Shown here piece by piece: positions 7,550-15,946 of a DNA stretch of 64,000 bases. The stretch covers positions 6,200,001 to 6,264,000 of the forward strand of contig OZ245942.1 in the NCBI GenBank assembly GCA_965230065.1, given 5' to 3'. Position 1 is the first letter of the stretch. Every line of letters begins with the position of its first letter. The DNA is from G965230065 sp965230065 (GTDB taxonomy: Bacteria; Bacteroidota; Bacteroidia; Cytophagales; Cyclobacteriaceae). Under the pieces are notes generated by a model that worked only from the letters and a program-made list of their open reading frames with translations, did no database searches and was not told the origin of the DNA. Made by a program: the position numbers and the translations under genes.

Positions 7550-8116
7550 TCAACGGCTATCATCAATTTCTCTAAGAAGACCGACCAATGACCTTATTCG
7601 TCTGACGTAAAACACCCATGCATAGCCTATCAGGACGGCATTAATCACTATTAGTAAAAGGGCCAGCAATAACCCATCTGAAGAAGACAGCCATTCTCCC
7701 CATCCTTGCGATTCCGCTTTCCATGATTTGATTAACAATACAACAAATAACCCAACAACCTGAACAGTTAATATAAATGCAATTACAAAGGATTTCAATA
7801 CTCTGATACAACTTACTAAAAAATGCCTTAACTCCTGATACAATTCGAGGCGCTTCAATCGCCACAAAGTGGCGTAGTTTAACAAGCAGCCAATGAACGA
7901 AATAGAGCAGAAAAGCAAAAATATTTCTATTCTCAACAAGTCTTTGACAAACCATAGAGGTACTAATAATATGAATGAAATATATACTTCTAATTTTAAT
8001 ACCTGTTTGAAACGTTCTACTTCTGATATCGACTTTCGATTTACTACTTCCTCCACTTCCTTCTCACTGAAAGGGCTTTCAGGAATATAATTCCATATTT
8101 TTTGTATGTCGCTCAT
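7550..8116 (-). CDS. Hypothetical membrane protein co-encoded with ECF sigma factor
   Basis: A 188-residue protein with a soluble N-terminus (MSDIQKIWNYIPESPFSEKE) and four hydrophobic segments at about 50-70, 72-92, 110-132 and 150-172. Its start lies inside the 3' end of the sigma factor gene (38-nt overlap), so the two are translationally coupled. Position and topology suggest a sensor or anti-sigma-like partner: the cytoplasmic head of about 45 residues could bind the sigma factor. It has no zinc-finger motif and no family was recognised, so this role is inference. Confidence 0.7.
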   Translation of the reverse strand: MSDIQKIWNYIPESPFSEKEVEEVVNRKSISEVERFKQVLKLEVYISFILLVPLWFVKDLLRIEIFLLFCSISFIGCLLNYATLWRLKRLELYQELRHFLVSCIRVLKSFVIAFILTVQVVGLFVVLLIKSWKAESQGWGEWLSSSDGLLLALLLIVINAVLIGYAWVFYVRRIRSLVGLLREIDDSR

Positions 8117-8609
8117 CAACAATTTCTTTTAATTTTTTCTTAATCCGATTCACCCTTACTCCTATATTTGATACACTCAGTCCCACAACCTCAGCTATTT
8201 CTGCATGTTCCTTCTTTTCTAAATACAGCATTATGATTGTTCTGTCAATTGGTCTTAATAATCCAATGGACTCATATAAAACCTGAACCGGACTATCAGG
8301 ACTGAAAAATTCATGGTGTTTGTTATGCAAATCCTTAATAACCTGATCGTCTACAGGGTGATCCACTCTTTTTTTTCTTTTACTCAGATTGTATAGACAA
8401 ACATTCAAGGTCAATCGATATACCCATGTTCCTGATTTGGATTTTCCTTCAAAGCGGTCAATGGATTTCCACAACTGATAGTATACTTCCTGCACATTAT
8501 CTTCAAAATCTTGTACAGAATTGGAATACCCTCTACACAACTTCTGGATAATACCACGGTGTTCTTTCAAAAAACTACTAAAGCGCTCTTGTTTTTCCTG
8601 TTTGTTCAT
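8079..8609 (-). CDS. ECF-type RNA polymerase sigma factor
   Basis: A 176-residue sigma factor. Region 2 covers about 20-90 (DFEDNVQEVYYQLWKSIDRF and GTWVYRLTLNVCLYNLSKRKKR), and region 4 about 115-170 (LRPIDRTIIMLYLEKKEHAEIAE, then VGLSVSNIGVRVNRIKKKLK with the recognition helix). Regions 1 and 3 are absent, as in ECF factors. ATG 8609 is preferred; a start three codons earlier (8618) is possible. It faces the amidohydrolase gene at 8736, and the 126-nt gap holds a perfect dyad with the same 11-mer pointing to both genes, suggesting autoregulation plus control of the hydrolase. Confidence 0.88.
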   Translation of the reverse strand: MNKQEKQERFSSFLKEHRGIIQKLCRGYSNSVQDFEDNVQEVYYQLWKSIDRFEGKSKSGTWVYRLTLNVCLYNLSKRKKRVDHPVDDQVIKDLHNKHHEFFSPDSPVQVLYESIGLLRPIDRTIIMLYLEKKEHAEIAEVVGLSVSNIGVRVNRIKKKLKEIVDERHTKNMELYS

Positions 8610-8652
8610 CACACACATTAGACTCCAGCTATATTAGTGCTGAACCACATTG

Positions 8653-8695
8653 ATTCTTTACATGAGAAAAATATTTTTTTCAAAATGTAAAGAAT
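8653..8695. promoter_or_regulatory. Symmetric divergent promoter/operator dyad
   Basis: ATTCTTTACAT (8653-8663) and ATGTAAAGAAT (8685-8695) are perfect 11-bp inverted copies 21 nt apart, in the gap between the divergent ECF sigma and amidohydrolase genes. Each copy reads ATGTAAAGAAT toward the gene it faces and ends 40-44 nt before that gene's start, where a -35 element would sit. It may be the sigma factor's own recognition element used twice, or a repressor operator. Confidence 0.5.
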
Positions 8696-8735
8696 GATAC
8701 CATTCCATTACTTATCTGGTAAAATATCAAAACAA

Positions 8736-10136
8736 ATGAAAAGAATGAAAATTATCATCCTGGGAATAATAGTAGTTATAATTTCCATACAATCCTCTTT
8801 TGGACAAAACCTGCGAATTAAAAATGTAAATGTCATCGACGTAGAAGAAGGAAAGCTTCAAAAAGAGCTTGATGTCTATATCCAAAATGGGGTTATTGTC
8901 AATATATCCAAAACTAAAAAGCAAGAGAGCAAAGACCAAAACTCAAAAATTATCGACGGTACAAATAAATATTTAGTGCCAGGATACATAGATACACATG
9001 TTCATCAAGCAATGGGCCCGGTAAATTTGTCATTTGTCAATGCAACACCAGTTCTTAAGTTAACCCCTCTGGATAATCTTCCCAAAATCACTTCTGAACT
9101 ATTAGTTAAACATGGAATCACCACATCAAGGGACCCAGGCGGAAAAACAGAGGTAACAGTGCAGACAAAAATGGACCTGGCAGCAGGAAAAATAAAGGGA
9201 CCAGAATTTTTTGTGGCTGGAAACATAGTAGACACTACAGATTTCATCAACTTGACTACCAAAGTGACCAACGAAAAAGAAATTCGTAATGAAATAAGAA
9301 AGCAGAAAAAAGTGGGTGTTGACTATATTAAATTATATACTTCACTAACGCCTGAATTAATTGAAATAGGTATTGAAGAATCACACAAGCTTGGTCTTAA
9401 AACCATTTCACACTTACACAACACCTCCTGGACAGAGGCCTCTAACCTCGGAATCGACAACATTGTCCATATCATACCAGGACATGAGCGATACCTTCCG
9501 GACGAACATAGATCATCTTATCATCAGGCTTCAATGATGGGGGCCCTTGGATTCTACAAATGGTTTGAGTACGTGGATTTAAAAAGTCATGAAATTTCCA
9601 GCTTAATTCAAACACTCAAGTCAAATAATACTTCAGTAGACCCTACGCTTATAGTTTTTCATGCTACTTTTTTCGGGAACAAAACTGAATATACATCTAA
9701 TGAAATGCTTGATGAACTTCCTGCTGAGCTAGTGGATAATTGGAAAACTGTCTTCAATTTCAATATGGGTTGGACAGAGCGGCACTTCAGCGAAGCACAG
9801 CTCACATGGCCAAAAGTACAACAATTTGTAAAAATGCTACACAATGGCGGTGTCTTACTCACAGCTGGTACTGATGCAAATAACCCCTGGATCGTTCCCG
9901 GCGATAGCTTTCACAAAGAACTTGCTTTGCTAAAAGATTGTGGATTGACCAACGCGGATGTACTAAAAATCGCGACCCTAAATGGAGCTAGATTGCTTGA
10001 AATTGATAATAGAACTGGTACGATTGAGGAAGGCAAAGAGGCAGATTTGGTACTGCTAAACTCGAATCCATTAAATAATATTCGTAATAGTAGCGATATA
10101 AGTATGGTTCTATTGAACGGTATAATAGTGAATTAA
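8736..10136 (+). CDS. Exported amidohydrolase family protein
   Basis: A 466-residue metal-dependent hydrolase. Starting at ATG 8736 gives a Sec signal peptide, MKRMKIIILGIIVVIISIQS, ending near SFGQ. An upstream in-frame ATG at 8694 would lie in the promoter dyad. The amidohydrolase barrel shows the metal pair DTHVHQ (H88, H90), YIKLYTSL around the usual lysine, SHLHNTSW with later histidine ligands, and GTDANNPW with the catalytic aspartate, then ATLNGARLLEI and GTIEEGKEADLVLLN. This is the imidazolonepropionase-like/prolidase-type group. The substrate is unknown. It faces an ECF sigma gene and is its likely target. Confidence 0.88.
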   Translation: MKRMKIIILGIIVVIISIQSSFGQNLRIKNVNVIDVEEGKLQKELDVYIQNGVIVNISKTKKQESKDQNSKIIDGTNKYLVPGYIDTHVHQAMGPVNLSFVNATPVLKLTPLDNLPKITSELLVKHGITTSRDPGGKTEVTVQTKMDLAAGKIKGPEFFVAGNIVDTTDFINLTTKVTNEKEIRNEIRKQKKVGVDYIKLYTSLTPELIEIGIEESHKLGLKTISHLHNTSWTEASNLGIDNIVHIIPGHERYLPDEHRSSYHQASMMGALGFYKWFEYVDLKSHEISSLIQTLKSNNTSVDPTLIVFHATFFGNKTEYTSNEMLDELPAELVDNWKTVFNFNMGWTERHFSEAQLTWPKVQQFVKMLHNGGVLLTAGTDANNPWIVPGDSFHKELALLKDCGLTNADVLKIATLNGARLLEIDNRTGTIEEGKEADLVLLNSNPLNNIRNSSDISMVLLNGIIVN

Positions 10137-10343
10137 TACGCATGTCAACCATTGATATAGCACATGCCTTTATATGGTATATGGTGCTTGAAGGTTAAAA
10201 GGTAAAACCAATACATTAGCAGGAATGAAAAGAATCCGGATGCACGTGCCATAACTGGTTATTAACATTTATTTCTCTGAGCGCTTAACAGAGGAGAATC
10301 ATTTTTTTTTAGTTTTGCCTTTTACCCAACCTGCTTATTGCAC

Positions 10344-11918
10344 ATGATAAATCATATTAGAATTTCGTTTCTATTTTTTCTTCTGCTTATCCAAATTGGA
10401 AATTTAGCTGCCCAAAGTCAGGTCTCACCTGATAAAATTACATTTGTACGACAAGGTGTTCGCCGATTACTATTTGATGATCATCAAAAAATTTCATTGG
10501 CAACGTTAAACCCTAAAGAAGTAATCGGCATAACTGCTATGTATCCCATCACTCATTATTTGGATAATCAAGCCGATATTACCATTGTCAATAACCAACT
10601 GTCGGCTCAATCTGACACAGATACTCAAACTGCCCTATGGTTCGGTGGCTTCAACCCTTTTGCTACCTATACGATAGATATGGCTTCGTGCCATGGTGAA
10701 GGTGAAATTGGATTTGAGTTTTCAGATGCAGTAAAAGCAGAACAGTTTTTTATTTTGATCAGGTATAAAGATGAACAAATTATTGACGTATATCAAAAGG
10801 TTGTCAAAGGGTCTAATGTGATTGTGGAGGAATCGATAGCCACTGTAAATGGAAAAAACAGCTGGGTGCCGGAAAGACTCATTCTTCAAATGCTGGGTAG
10901 TGGACTGACCTTATATGCGCAGAACAATAGTTTGCCCGTTCCTATCGGGCTGTCTGATTTTAACCGGTATATAGATTTACGGGAAAAAATATATATCCAA
11001 ACGTTTCAGTCGAATCTGTACTTGCATATGAAGGAAGGGCAGGTAATAATTAATAAGATTGAATCAGCGCTCAGTAGTGGTATTGGCTTGGCCGACATAC
11101 GAGCTATTACGTATGAAGACGGAGAACCTTTGTTGGATCAAGGACGACTCTGGTATACCATGTCTATTCGGGGACGTGCTTTGCCCCATCATCTCCAAGG
11201 GGTTTTCAGTATGGATCCCTCAGTATTTGACATCAAGTTTGAAGGAGTCATCTTGTTTGATCGAGAAGACGGACTCCTTCGAAATGAGGTAGCATCACAT
11301 ATTTTTTTCGACAGAAAAGATCAGGTTTGGCGAGGATTAACTACCGGTTTTAGTGCTTTTGCCAGACCGGAAGAGGAAAAACAGTTACTGGCTGTAGAGA
11401 GTAAAAAAGATCCCAGGTTTGGTTTCTCGGTAATGAGTGCTAATCCTCTTGGCATAGTAGGGGATGTTGAAGACCCACATATCTTATTCGATACAGCAGC
11501 AAAAAAATGGCGAATACTAACATGTGAAAATCACGATGGTTATAAAGCTGTTATGTTAGAGTCAGACGAATGGAATAAGGGCTACCAACGAATTGCTGGT
11601 CCGGTAAAACATAATTCTACAGGTACATCCATCCAGAAAATAGGCGGGGAGCGGTATTGTTTTTCCGGGAGTGAGGAGCGGCAAATTTATATATATACGT
11701 ATCCTGACCTCAAGAAAGCAGGTACTTTGGATATGGATTTACCGCCCTGGGATGAGAAATCCGGAACAAGGGTATGGCCCAATGTGGTGCAATTACCGGA
11801 AGGGTACCCTTCCCGATACGTGGCCTTAATGATGGATAGATTCAATTATCCTGGGGTACAAGGCCCTCATTGGTCTTATGGTGCTTTATATCTGTTTCAT
11901 GGCTATATGAATGAATAA
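10344..11918 (+). CDS. Secreted beta-propeller protein, putative glycosidase
   Basis: A 524-residue protein with the signal peptide MINHIRISFLFFLLLIQIG ending near LAAQS. The N-terminal 200 residues look like a beta-sandwich (WFGGFNPFATYTIDMASCHG). The C-terminal 300 have repeated strand-rich units with acidic residues (LADIRAITYEDGEPLLDQGRL, GDVEDPHILFDTAAKKWRIL, GERYCFSGSEERQIYIYTYP), as in five-bladed propeller glycosidases of GH43/GH130-like clans. I could not place it in a family, and the catalytic acids are not certain. The next two genes are also exported, and one is a glycosidase-like lipoprotein, so the three may act together. A TTG two codons upstream is less likely. Confidence 0.55.
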   Translation: MINHIRISFLFFLLLIQIGNLAAQSQVSPDKITFVRQGVRRLLFDDHQKISLATLNPKEVIGITAMYPITHYLDNQADITIVNNQLSAQSDTDTQTALWFGGFNPFATYTIDMASCHGEGEIGFEFSDAVKAEQFFILIRYKDEQIIDVYQKVVKGSNVIVEESIATVNGKNSWVPERLILQMLGSGLTLYAQNNSLPVPIGLSDFNRYIDLREKIYIQTFQSNLYLHMKEGQVIINKIESALSSGIGLADIRAITYEDGEPLLDQGRLWYTMSIRGRALPHHLQGVFSMDPSVFDIKFEGVILFDREDGLLRNEVASHIFFDRKDQVWRGLTTGFSAFARPEEEKQLLAVESKKDPRFGFSVMSANPLGIVGDVEDPHILFDTAAKKWRILTCENHDGYKAVMLESDEWNKGYQRIAGPVKHNSTGTSIQKIGGERYCFSGSEERQIYIYTYPDLKKAGTLDMDLPPWDEKSGTRVWPNVVQLPEGYPSRYVALMMDRFNYPGVQGPHWSYGALYLFHGYMNE

Positions 11919-12003
11919 GAAAGCACCCCCTGGGTTTGAGTTATATTTTGAATATCAGCTACGATTTATACATACTAACGTTATGTGGAATAAGTACACT
12001 CTT

Positions 12004-12768
12004 ATGAACATTTTTAAGAACTCACTGTTTTTCTTTCTAATCCTGGTAATAATTTCTTGTAGTAAAGATGAGGAGCCTCCTGCAACCCCTCCATTTGCAG
12101 GAACCATTTTCCTGGATCCTGATATAATCACAGATTCTGACAAAACCACATTTGTGAGTCTCTCGTATGCTGGGCAAGCTACGCGCACAATGTTTGATAG
12201 AAGAGTAGATAATTGGATTACGATAACCCCTTATCTTTTCAATTCCTTATATGATGATGGTTTGTCAATAGAAATTCAGGTTAATCCTGAATTCCAAGAT
12301 GCAGATACATCTGAAATAGTAGCATTGAAGTTTGCTGAGGTAATTGGCAGATTACCGACTGATTTGCGAATTGACATTGAAACCATGTGGATTCACAAGG
12401 GTGCTGAACCTTTTGGTGGAGGAAACAATAATATTCTTATTCATACAGGGCAATCAGAGTTATATGAAAATGATGGCATTCTAGAAGAAACATTAGTTCA
12501 TGAAGCCTCCCATACCTCTCTCGATGCAAAACATTCAGCTTCATCAGGATGGGTCTCAGCACAAGAATCCGATGGTAATTTTATTTCCACATATGCACAT
12601 GATAACCCTGCAAGAGAAGATATTGCTGAAACTTTTCTATTATACATGGCAATCAGATATCGGTCTGATAGAATCAACAAATCACTTGAAGATAAAATTT
12701 TAGAAACGATACCAAATAGAATAATGTATTTTGATAACCAAAATTTTAATATGTACCCAATCGAATAA
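12004..12768 (+). CDS. Lipoprotein with HExxH metallopeptidase-like motif
   Basis: A 254-residue lipoprotein (MNIFKNSLFFFLILVIISC, Cys about 19). It has a zinc-type HEASH motif in ETLVHEASHTSLDAKH (about 165-180), and 50-60 residues later a conserved acidic helix, REDIAETFLLYMAIRY, that could supply a third ligand. An Asn/Glu-rich strand region precedes it. This looks like a gluzincin-type peptidase, but the family is not recognised. A longer frame starting at 11911 would overlap the previous gene and bury the signal peptide, so ATG 12004 is preferred. Confidence 0.6.
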   Translation: MNIFKNSLFFFLILVIISCSKDEEPPATPPFAGTIFLDPDIITDSDKTTFVSLSYAGQATRTMFDRRVDNWITITPYLFNSLYDDGLSIEIQVNPEFQDADTSEIVALKFAEVIGRLPTDLRIDIETMWIHKGAEPFGGGNNNILIHTGQSELYENDGILEETLVHEASHTSLDAKHSASSGWVSAQESDGNFISTYAHDNPAREDIAETFLLYMAIRYRSDRINKSLEDKILETIPNRIMYFDNQNFNMYPIE

Positions 12769-12847
12769 CACACCAAAAACCACACAACACAATATAAAAT
12801 TCATTACCATGTATTTTATACAAAACGTTAGAGAAAAATTGAAAAAA

Positions 12848-14374
12848 ATGAGTATTATAGCCAGCAATATGAGGCATCCTATTTTATCGATTTCCATGTG
12901 GTTTTTGATTTTATTTTTGTGGAGTTGCAGTTCACCCGAAAAGCAATCGGAGCGCAATATTGCAAAGAAGACCTCTGAGGGAATACAAATCTACCAGAGA
13001 AACCCTTTTTATTGGATGTATGACGGGAAGCCCGTCCTATTGATAGGAGGGAGTATGGAAGACAACCTATTCCAGATTGAGGATTTGAAAGCGCATCTGG
13101 AACTATTACAGTCAATGGGTGGAAATTATGTGCGGTGCACCATGAGTGCCCGTGATGAACATAACGCGAAGCCATTCTCCCGGGATGCAGAGGGGTTGTT
13201 TGCGCTCGACAGCCCTGATCCTGATTATTGGAAGAGACTGGACGATTTATTGCGATATGCCCGCGAGTTGGAAATCGTCGTGCAAATCGAAGTATGGGCG
13301 ACTTACGATTTCTATTGGGGAGAAAAAGCCTGGGCAGACAACCCCTTTAATCCAAAACTCAATAGTTCCTATACAGTGGAAGAATCGGGTTTACCGGATA
13401 CGATAGATCACCCTGCACAATCTTCTCCTAATCCCTTCTTTTTATCGGTGCCAACGCTTAATGACAACCAACTGCTCTTAAACTACCAGAAGCATTTTGT
13501 AGACAAACTTATGGAGGTTTCCTTGCCGTACGATAACGTATTGTATTGCATTGACAATGAAACCACGGTCAATTTTGAATGGGGGAAATACTGGTCAGCT
13601 TACTTGCATCAGTTAGCACAGCAATACGGAAAAGAGATCTATGTAACTGAAATGTGGGACAGTTGGGATCCTACTGAGAGTAATGTGGAAGGGGCAATTG
13701 TACAGGCACCGGACTTGAATGATTGGTACACTGAATACTTCGATCCTTCCCTTCATGAAACGGCGAGGTTCACGTTTTCTTTGAATGATACGGCATCATA
13801 TCAATTTCTGGATGTTTCCAACCACAATGCGCAGAAAGGAGAGGTACACTATCTCACTGGACTCTGGGTCAGGAATGCTGTGGCTCAATCGGGGAAAATA
13901 CGTCCGATCAACAATGTGAAAATATATGGTGGCGATCGAGATAAGCTATGGTCGGGAAACCATCAGGACGGAAAGGAAAGGTTTTGGAGAAATGTGTTTG
14001 CAGGACATGCAGCCGTGAGGTTTCACCGTCAGCCCAGTGGAATTGCGCTGACCGAAGAGGCGCAGCATCAAATAAGAAGCCTTAGAATGCTCACTGATCA
14101 GCAGGAAGTCTTCGCACTTGCACCTTCCAATGATATATTATCAGCCCGGGAAAATAACGAAGCATACTGCCTCGCAAACGGGGACAAGAGCAGGCTGATG
14201 ATCTATTTTCCCGCAAAAGGATCGGTGCATGTAAGTGCCCAAAAAGGAATATATGAATTATCCGGAATAGATATCTCAGCTTCAAAATGGAGAGAATCAG
14301 AGACTGTTGAATTGCCTGGTGTAGTAGATAATCCTTTGTCGGGATCCTACGCAGTCGTGTTAAAAAAGAAATAA
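12848..14374 (+). CDS. Lipoprotein glycoside hydrolase-like protein (DUF4038/apiosidase-like)
   Basis: About 508 residues, with a lipoprotein signal MRHPILSISMWFLILFLWSC. Possible starts are 12809, 12848 and 12869; all give the same mature protein. The barrel opens with PFYWMYDGKPVLLIGGSME and NYVRCTMSARDEH, as in DUF4038/GH140-like TIM barrels. DNVLYCIDNETTVNFEW carries a likely acid/base glutamate at a strand end, and IYVTEMWDSWDP is a candidate nucleophile strand. A C-terminal beta domain (LMIYFPAKGSVHVSAQKG) is common in these enzymes. It probably acts on a plant- or algae-derived glycan at the cell surface; the substrate is not inferable. Confidence 0.72.
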   Translation: MSIIASNMRHPILSISMWFLILFLWSCSSPEKQSERNIAKKTSEGIQIYQRNPFYWMYDGKPVLLIGGSMEDNLFQIEDLKAHLELLQSMGGNYVRCTMSARDEHNAKPFSRDAEGLFALDSPDPDYWKRLDDLLRYARELEIVVQIEVWATYDFYWGEKAWADNPFNPKLNSSYTVEESGLPDTIDHPAQSSPNPFFLSVPTLNDNQLLLNYQKHFVDKLMEVSLPYDNVLYCIDNETTVNFEWGKYWSAYLHQLAQQYGKEIYVTEMWDSWDPTESNVEGAIVQAPDLNDWYTEYFDPSLHETARFTFSLNDTASYQFLDVSNHNAQKGEVHYLTGLWVRNAVAQSGKIRPINNVKIYGGDRDKLWSGNHQDGKERFWRNVFAGHAAVRFHRQPSGIALTEEAQHQIRSLRMLTDQQEVFALAPSNDILSARENNEAYCLANGDKSRLMIYFPAKGSVHVSAQKGIYELSGIDISASKWRESETVELPGVVDNPLSGSYAVVLKKK

Positions 14375-14498
14375 TCCCAGAGAAACGCTCCCAAAGGTTA
14401 GAACCGAGCATAGTTATACAATTACAGCATTGAAGTGTAAAATGTAACCTTGTTGACCAACAACATGGACTAATTAGGGGCAAAGATGACAGTTATGA

Positions 14499-14576
14499 CA
14501 GCCCAAAGTTATTATAAAATTGGCAAGTTAATGCTTCCTAATCGGTCGCACTCCACATATACTGCCGTTGGGCTGC
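14499..14576. repeat. attC-like inverted repeat before the alpha/beta hydrolase gene
   Basis: CAGCCCAA (14499-14506) pairs perfectly with TTGGGCTG (14568-14575). The right side reads CCGTTGGGCTGC, and GTTGGGC (14567-14573) fits the integron R' core GTTRRRY exactly. The left side, GCCCAAAG, is close to RYYYAAC. The total of about 77 bp is a normal attC length. The gene downstream starts 16 nt after the right core, the same spacing seen before the DUF3644 cassette. Confidence 0.55.
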
Positions 14577-14590
14577 ATTTAAAAAACGAG

Positions 14591-15280
14591 ATGAGCAATA
14601 AGAATCTAATACTTATACCTGGAGCTTGGTCAGATAAATCTATCTGGGATAGGCTGAAGAATGAATTATCGAAATTCGGAATTAAATCGCATACAATAAC
14701 ATTGGATGGACTTCAACGGAATGAACAATCCAAAGACATTGGTTTACAAACACATGTTGACAATATTGTATCATATCTCAATTCAATAGCAACAGACCAA
14801 TTTTTTTTGGTTGGGCACAGCTATTCAGGGTTCGTTGCTTCATTAGCAGCCCAACAAGTCCCGGAAAAAGTAGCCGGATTGATTTTTATAGAAGCTTTTT
14901 TGCCTGAAAATGGTAAATCATTGCTCGAAATGGCGGGATTGGACGCAGAAGAGGAAACCAGGGGAATTGAGAAAAATAATGGTACCTGGCCACCTCCAAC
15001 AAAAGAAGAAATATCATCTCAACCGTTTCTAACAGATAAACAAGTAGCATATTTAGTCAGTAACATGACAGGTCACCCGGGAAAAACCGTTACCGATAAG
15101 TCCAAAATGACCGGTGATAGTCTAAAGAAATTATCTACAAGCTATATTGGTGGGAATCTATCTGACAAAATAAAACACAATCCGAATTTCGAAAATATTA
15201 GTTTTTTCAAATTAGACGGCGGTCATTGGCCCATGTTGACCAAGCCAAGAGAATTAGCAGAAATAATTAAGAAAATATAA
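14591..15280 (+). CDS. Alpha/beta hydrolase
   Basis: A 229-residue cytoplasmic alpha/beta hydrolase. MSNKNLILIPGAWSDKSIWD carries the HG-type oxyanion loop (here IPGAW). QFFLVGHSYSGFVASLAA holds the nucleophile Ser in GHSYSG, and the histidine is in KLDGGHWPMLTKP near the C-terminus. It resembles the YdeN/MhpC-like group often described as esterases; the substrate is unknown. ATG 14591 is preferred because an upstream start at 14486 would translate through the attC-like repeat. The position behind that repeat suggests it arrived as a cassette. Confidence 0.88.
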   Translation: MSNKNLILIPGAWSDKSIWDRLKNELSKFGIKSHTITLDGLQRNEQSKDIGLQTHVDNIVSYLNSIATDQFFLVGHSYSGFVASLAAQQVPEKVAGLIFIEAFLPENGKSLLEMAGLDAEEETRGIEKNNGTWPPPTKEEISSQPFLTDKQVAYLVSNMTGHPGKTVTDKSKMTGDSLKKLSTSYIGGNLSDKIKHNPNFENISFFKLDGGHWPMLTKPRELAEIIKKI

Positions 15281-15339
15281 AAAACGACACACCAATCGAG
15301 TAGGCGGCTGACGGTCAAGGTGACTTCCAGTGCGCCGCT

Positions 15340-15400
15340 GGTATGCCAGCCCAGTGGAATGCCACCCAGTGGTATGCCACCCAGTGGTATGTCAGCCCAT
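15340..15400. repeat. Four tandem copies of a ~15-bp unit
   Basis: Four near-identical units follow head to tail: GGTATGCCAGCCCAGT (15340-15355), GGAATGCCACCCAGT (15356-15370), GGTATGCCACCCAGT (15371-15385) and GGTATGTCAGCCCAT (15386-15400). They lie 20 nt before the start of the NTF2-like gene. The repeat is open in frame with that gene (units of QWYAT), which makes an artificially long ORF. Confidence 0.85.
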
Positions 15401-15420
15401 CTTGCATTGACATTAACGAA

Positions 15421-15852
15421 ATGGATATGAATGAAGTAATCATTAAAAAATTTACAAATTATTTTGCAAAAATGGATTTCGATAATGATTCCGCACTAAA
15501 CGAAATCTATTCAGATGATATCGTATTTCAGGACCCGATTCACAAAATATGTGGAATTGAAAGACTCTATGATTATTTCAGTAAATTAAATGACAACCTG
15601 GTTGAAGGTTCATTCCATTTTACAGATGAATCTACTGTTGACAATAAAGCTTATTTAAGTTGGGAAATGAACCTTCAACTGAAAAGACCAAAAAAGAATG
15701 TGAAAGCATCAGGAATTTCAATATTGACCATTGAAGAAAAAATAATCAGGCAAAGAGATTACTTTGATGCTGGTGAGCTGTTCTATGAAAATATTCCTGT
15801 GTTGGGCAGCATGATCCGTTACTTAAAAAAGAAAATAGCAAACGGATCATGA
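15421..15852 (+). CDS. NTF2-like / SnoaL-like family protein
   Basis: A 143-residue protein starting at MDMNEVIIKKFTNYFAKMD. Helix-rich start, then LNEIYSDDIVFQDPIHKICG and KAYLSWEMNLQLKRPKK form the NTF2 cone. The late YFDAGELFYENIPVLGSMIRYLKKK matches the nuclear-transport-factor-2 family proteins often found near short-chain dehydrogenases and photolyases; those partners are not here. An extended start at 15343 would translate the tandem repeat and is not believed. Function unknown. Confidence 0.8.
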   Translation: MDMNEVIIKKFTNYFAKMDFDNDSALNEIYSDDIVFQDPIHKICGIERLYDYFSKLNDNLVEGSFHFTDESTVDNKAYLSWEMNLQLKRPKKNVKASGISILTIEEKIIRQRDYFDAGELFYENIPVLGSMIRYLKKKIANGS

Positions 15853-15946
15853 AACGACTGCTTAGGATAATCATGCCTGTTGTCACGATCATCTGCACCG
15901 TATCGACCTGTTGAAATAATCTTGATAAGTTACTATCATTACTACC

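Noticed and set aside
15281..15339. attC-like site after the alpha/beta hydrolase
   Set aside because: GGCGGC and GCCGC words pair weakly but no R''/R' cores are present.
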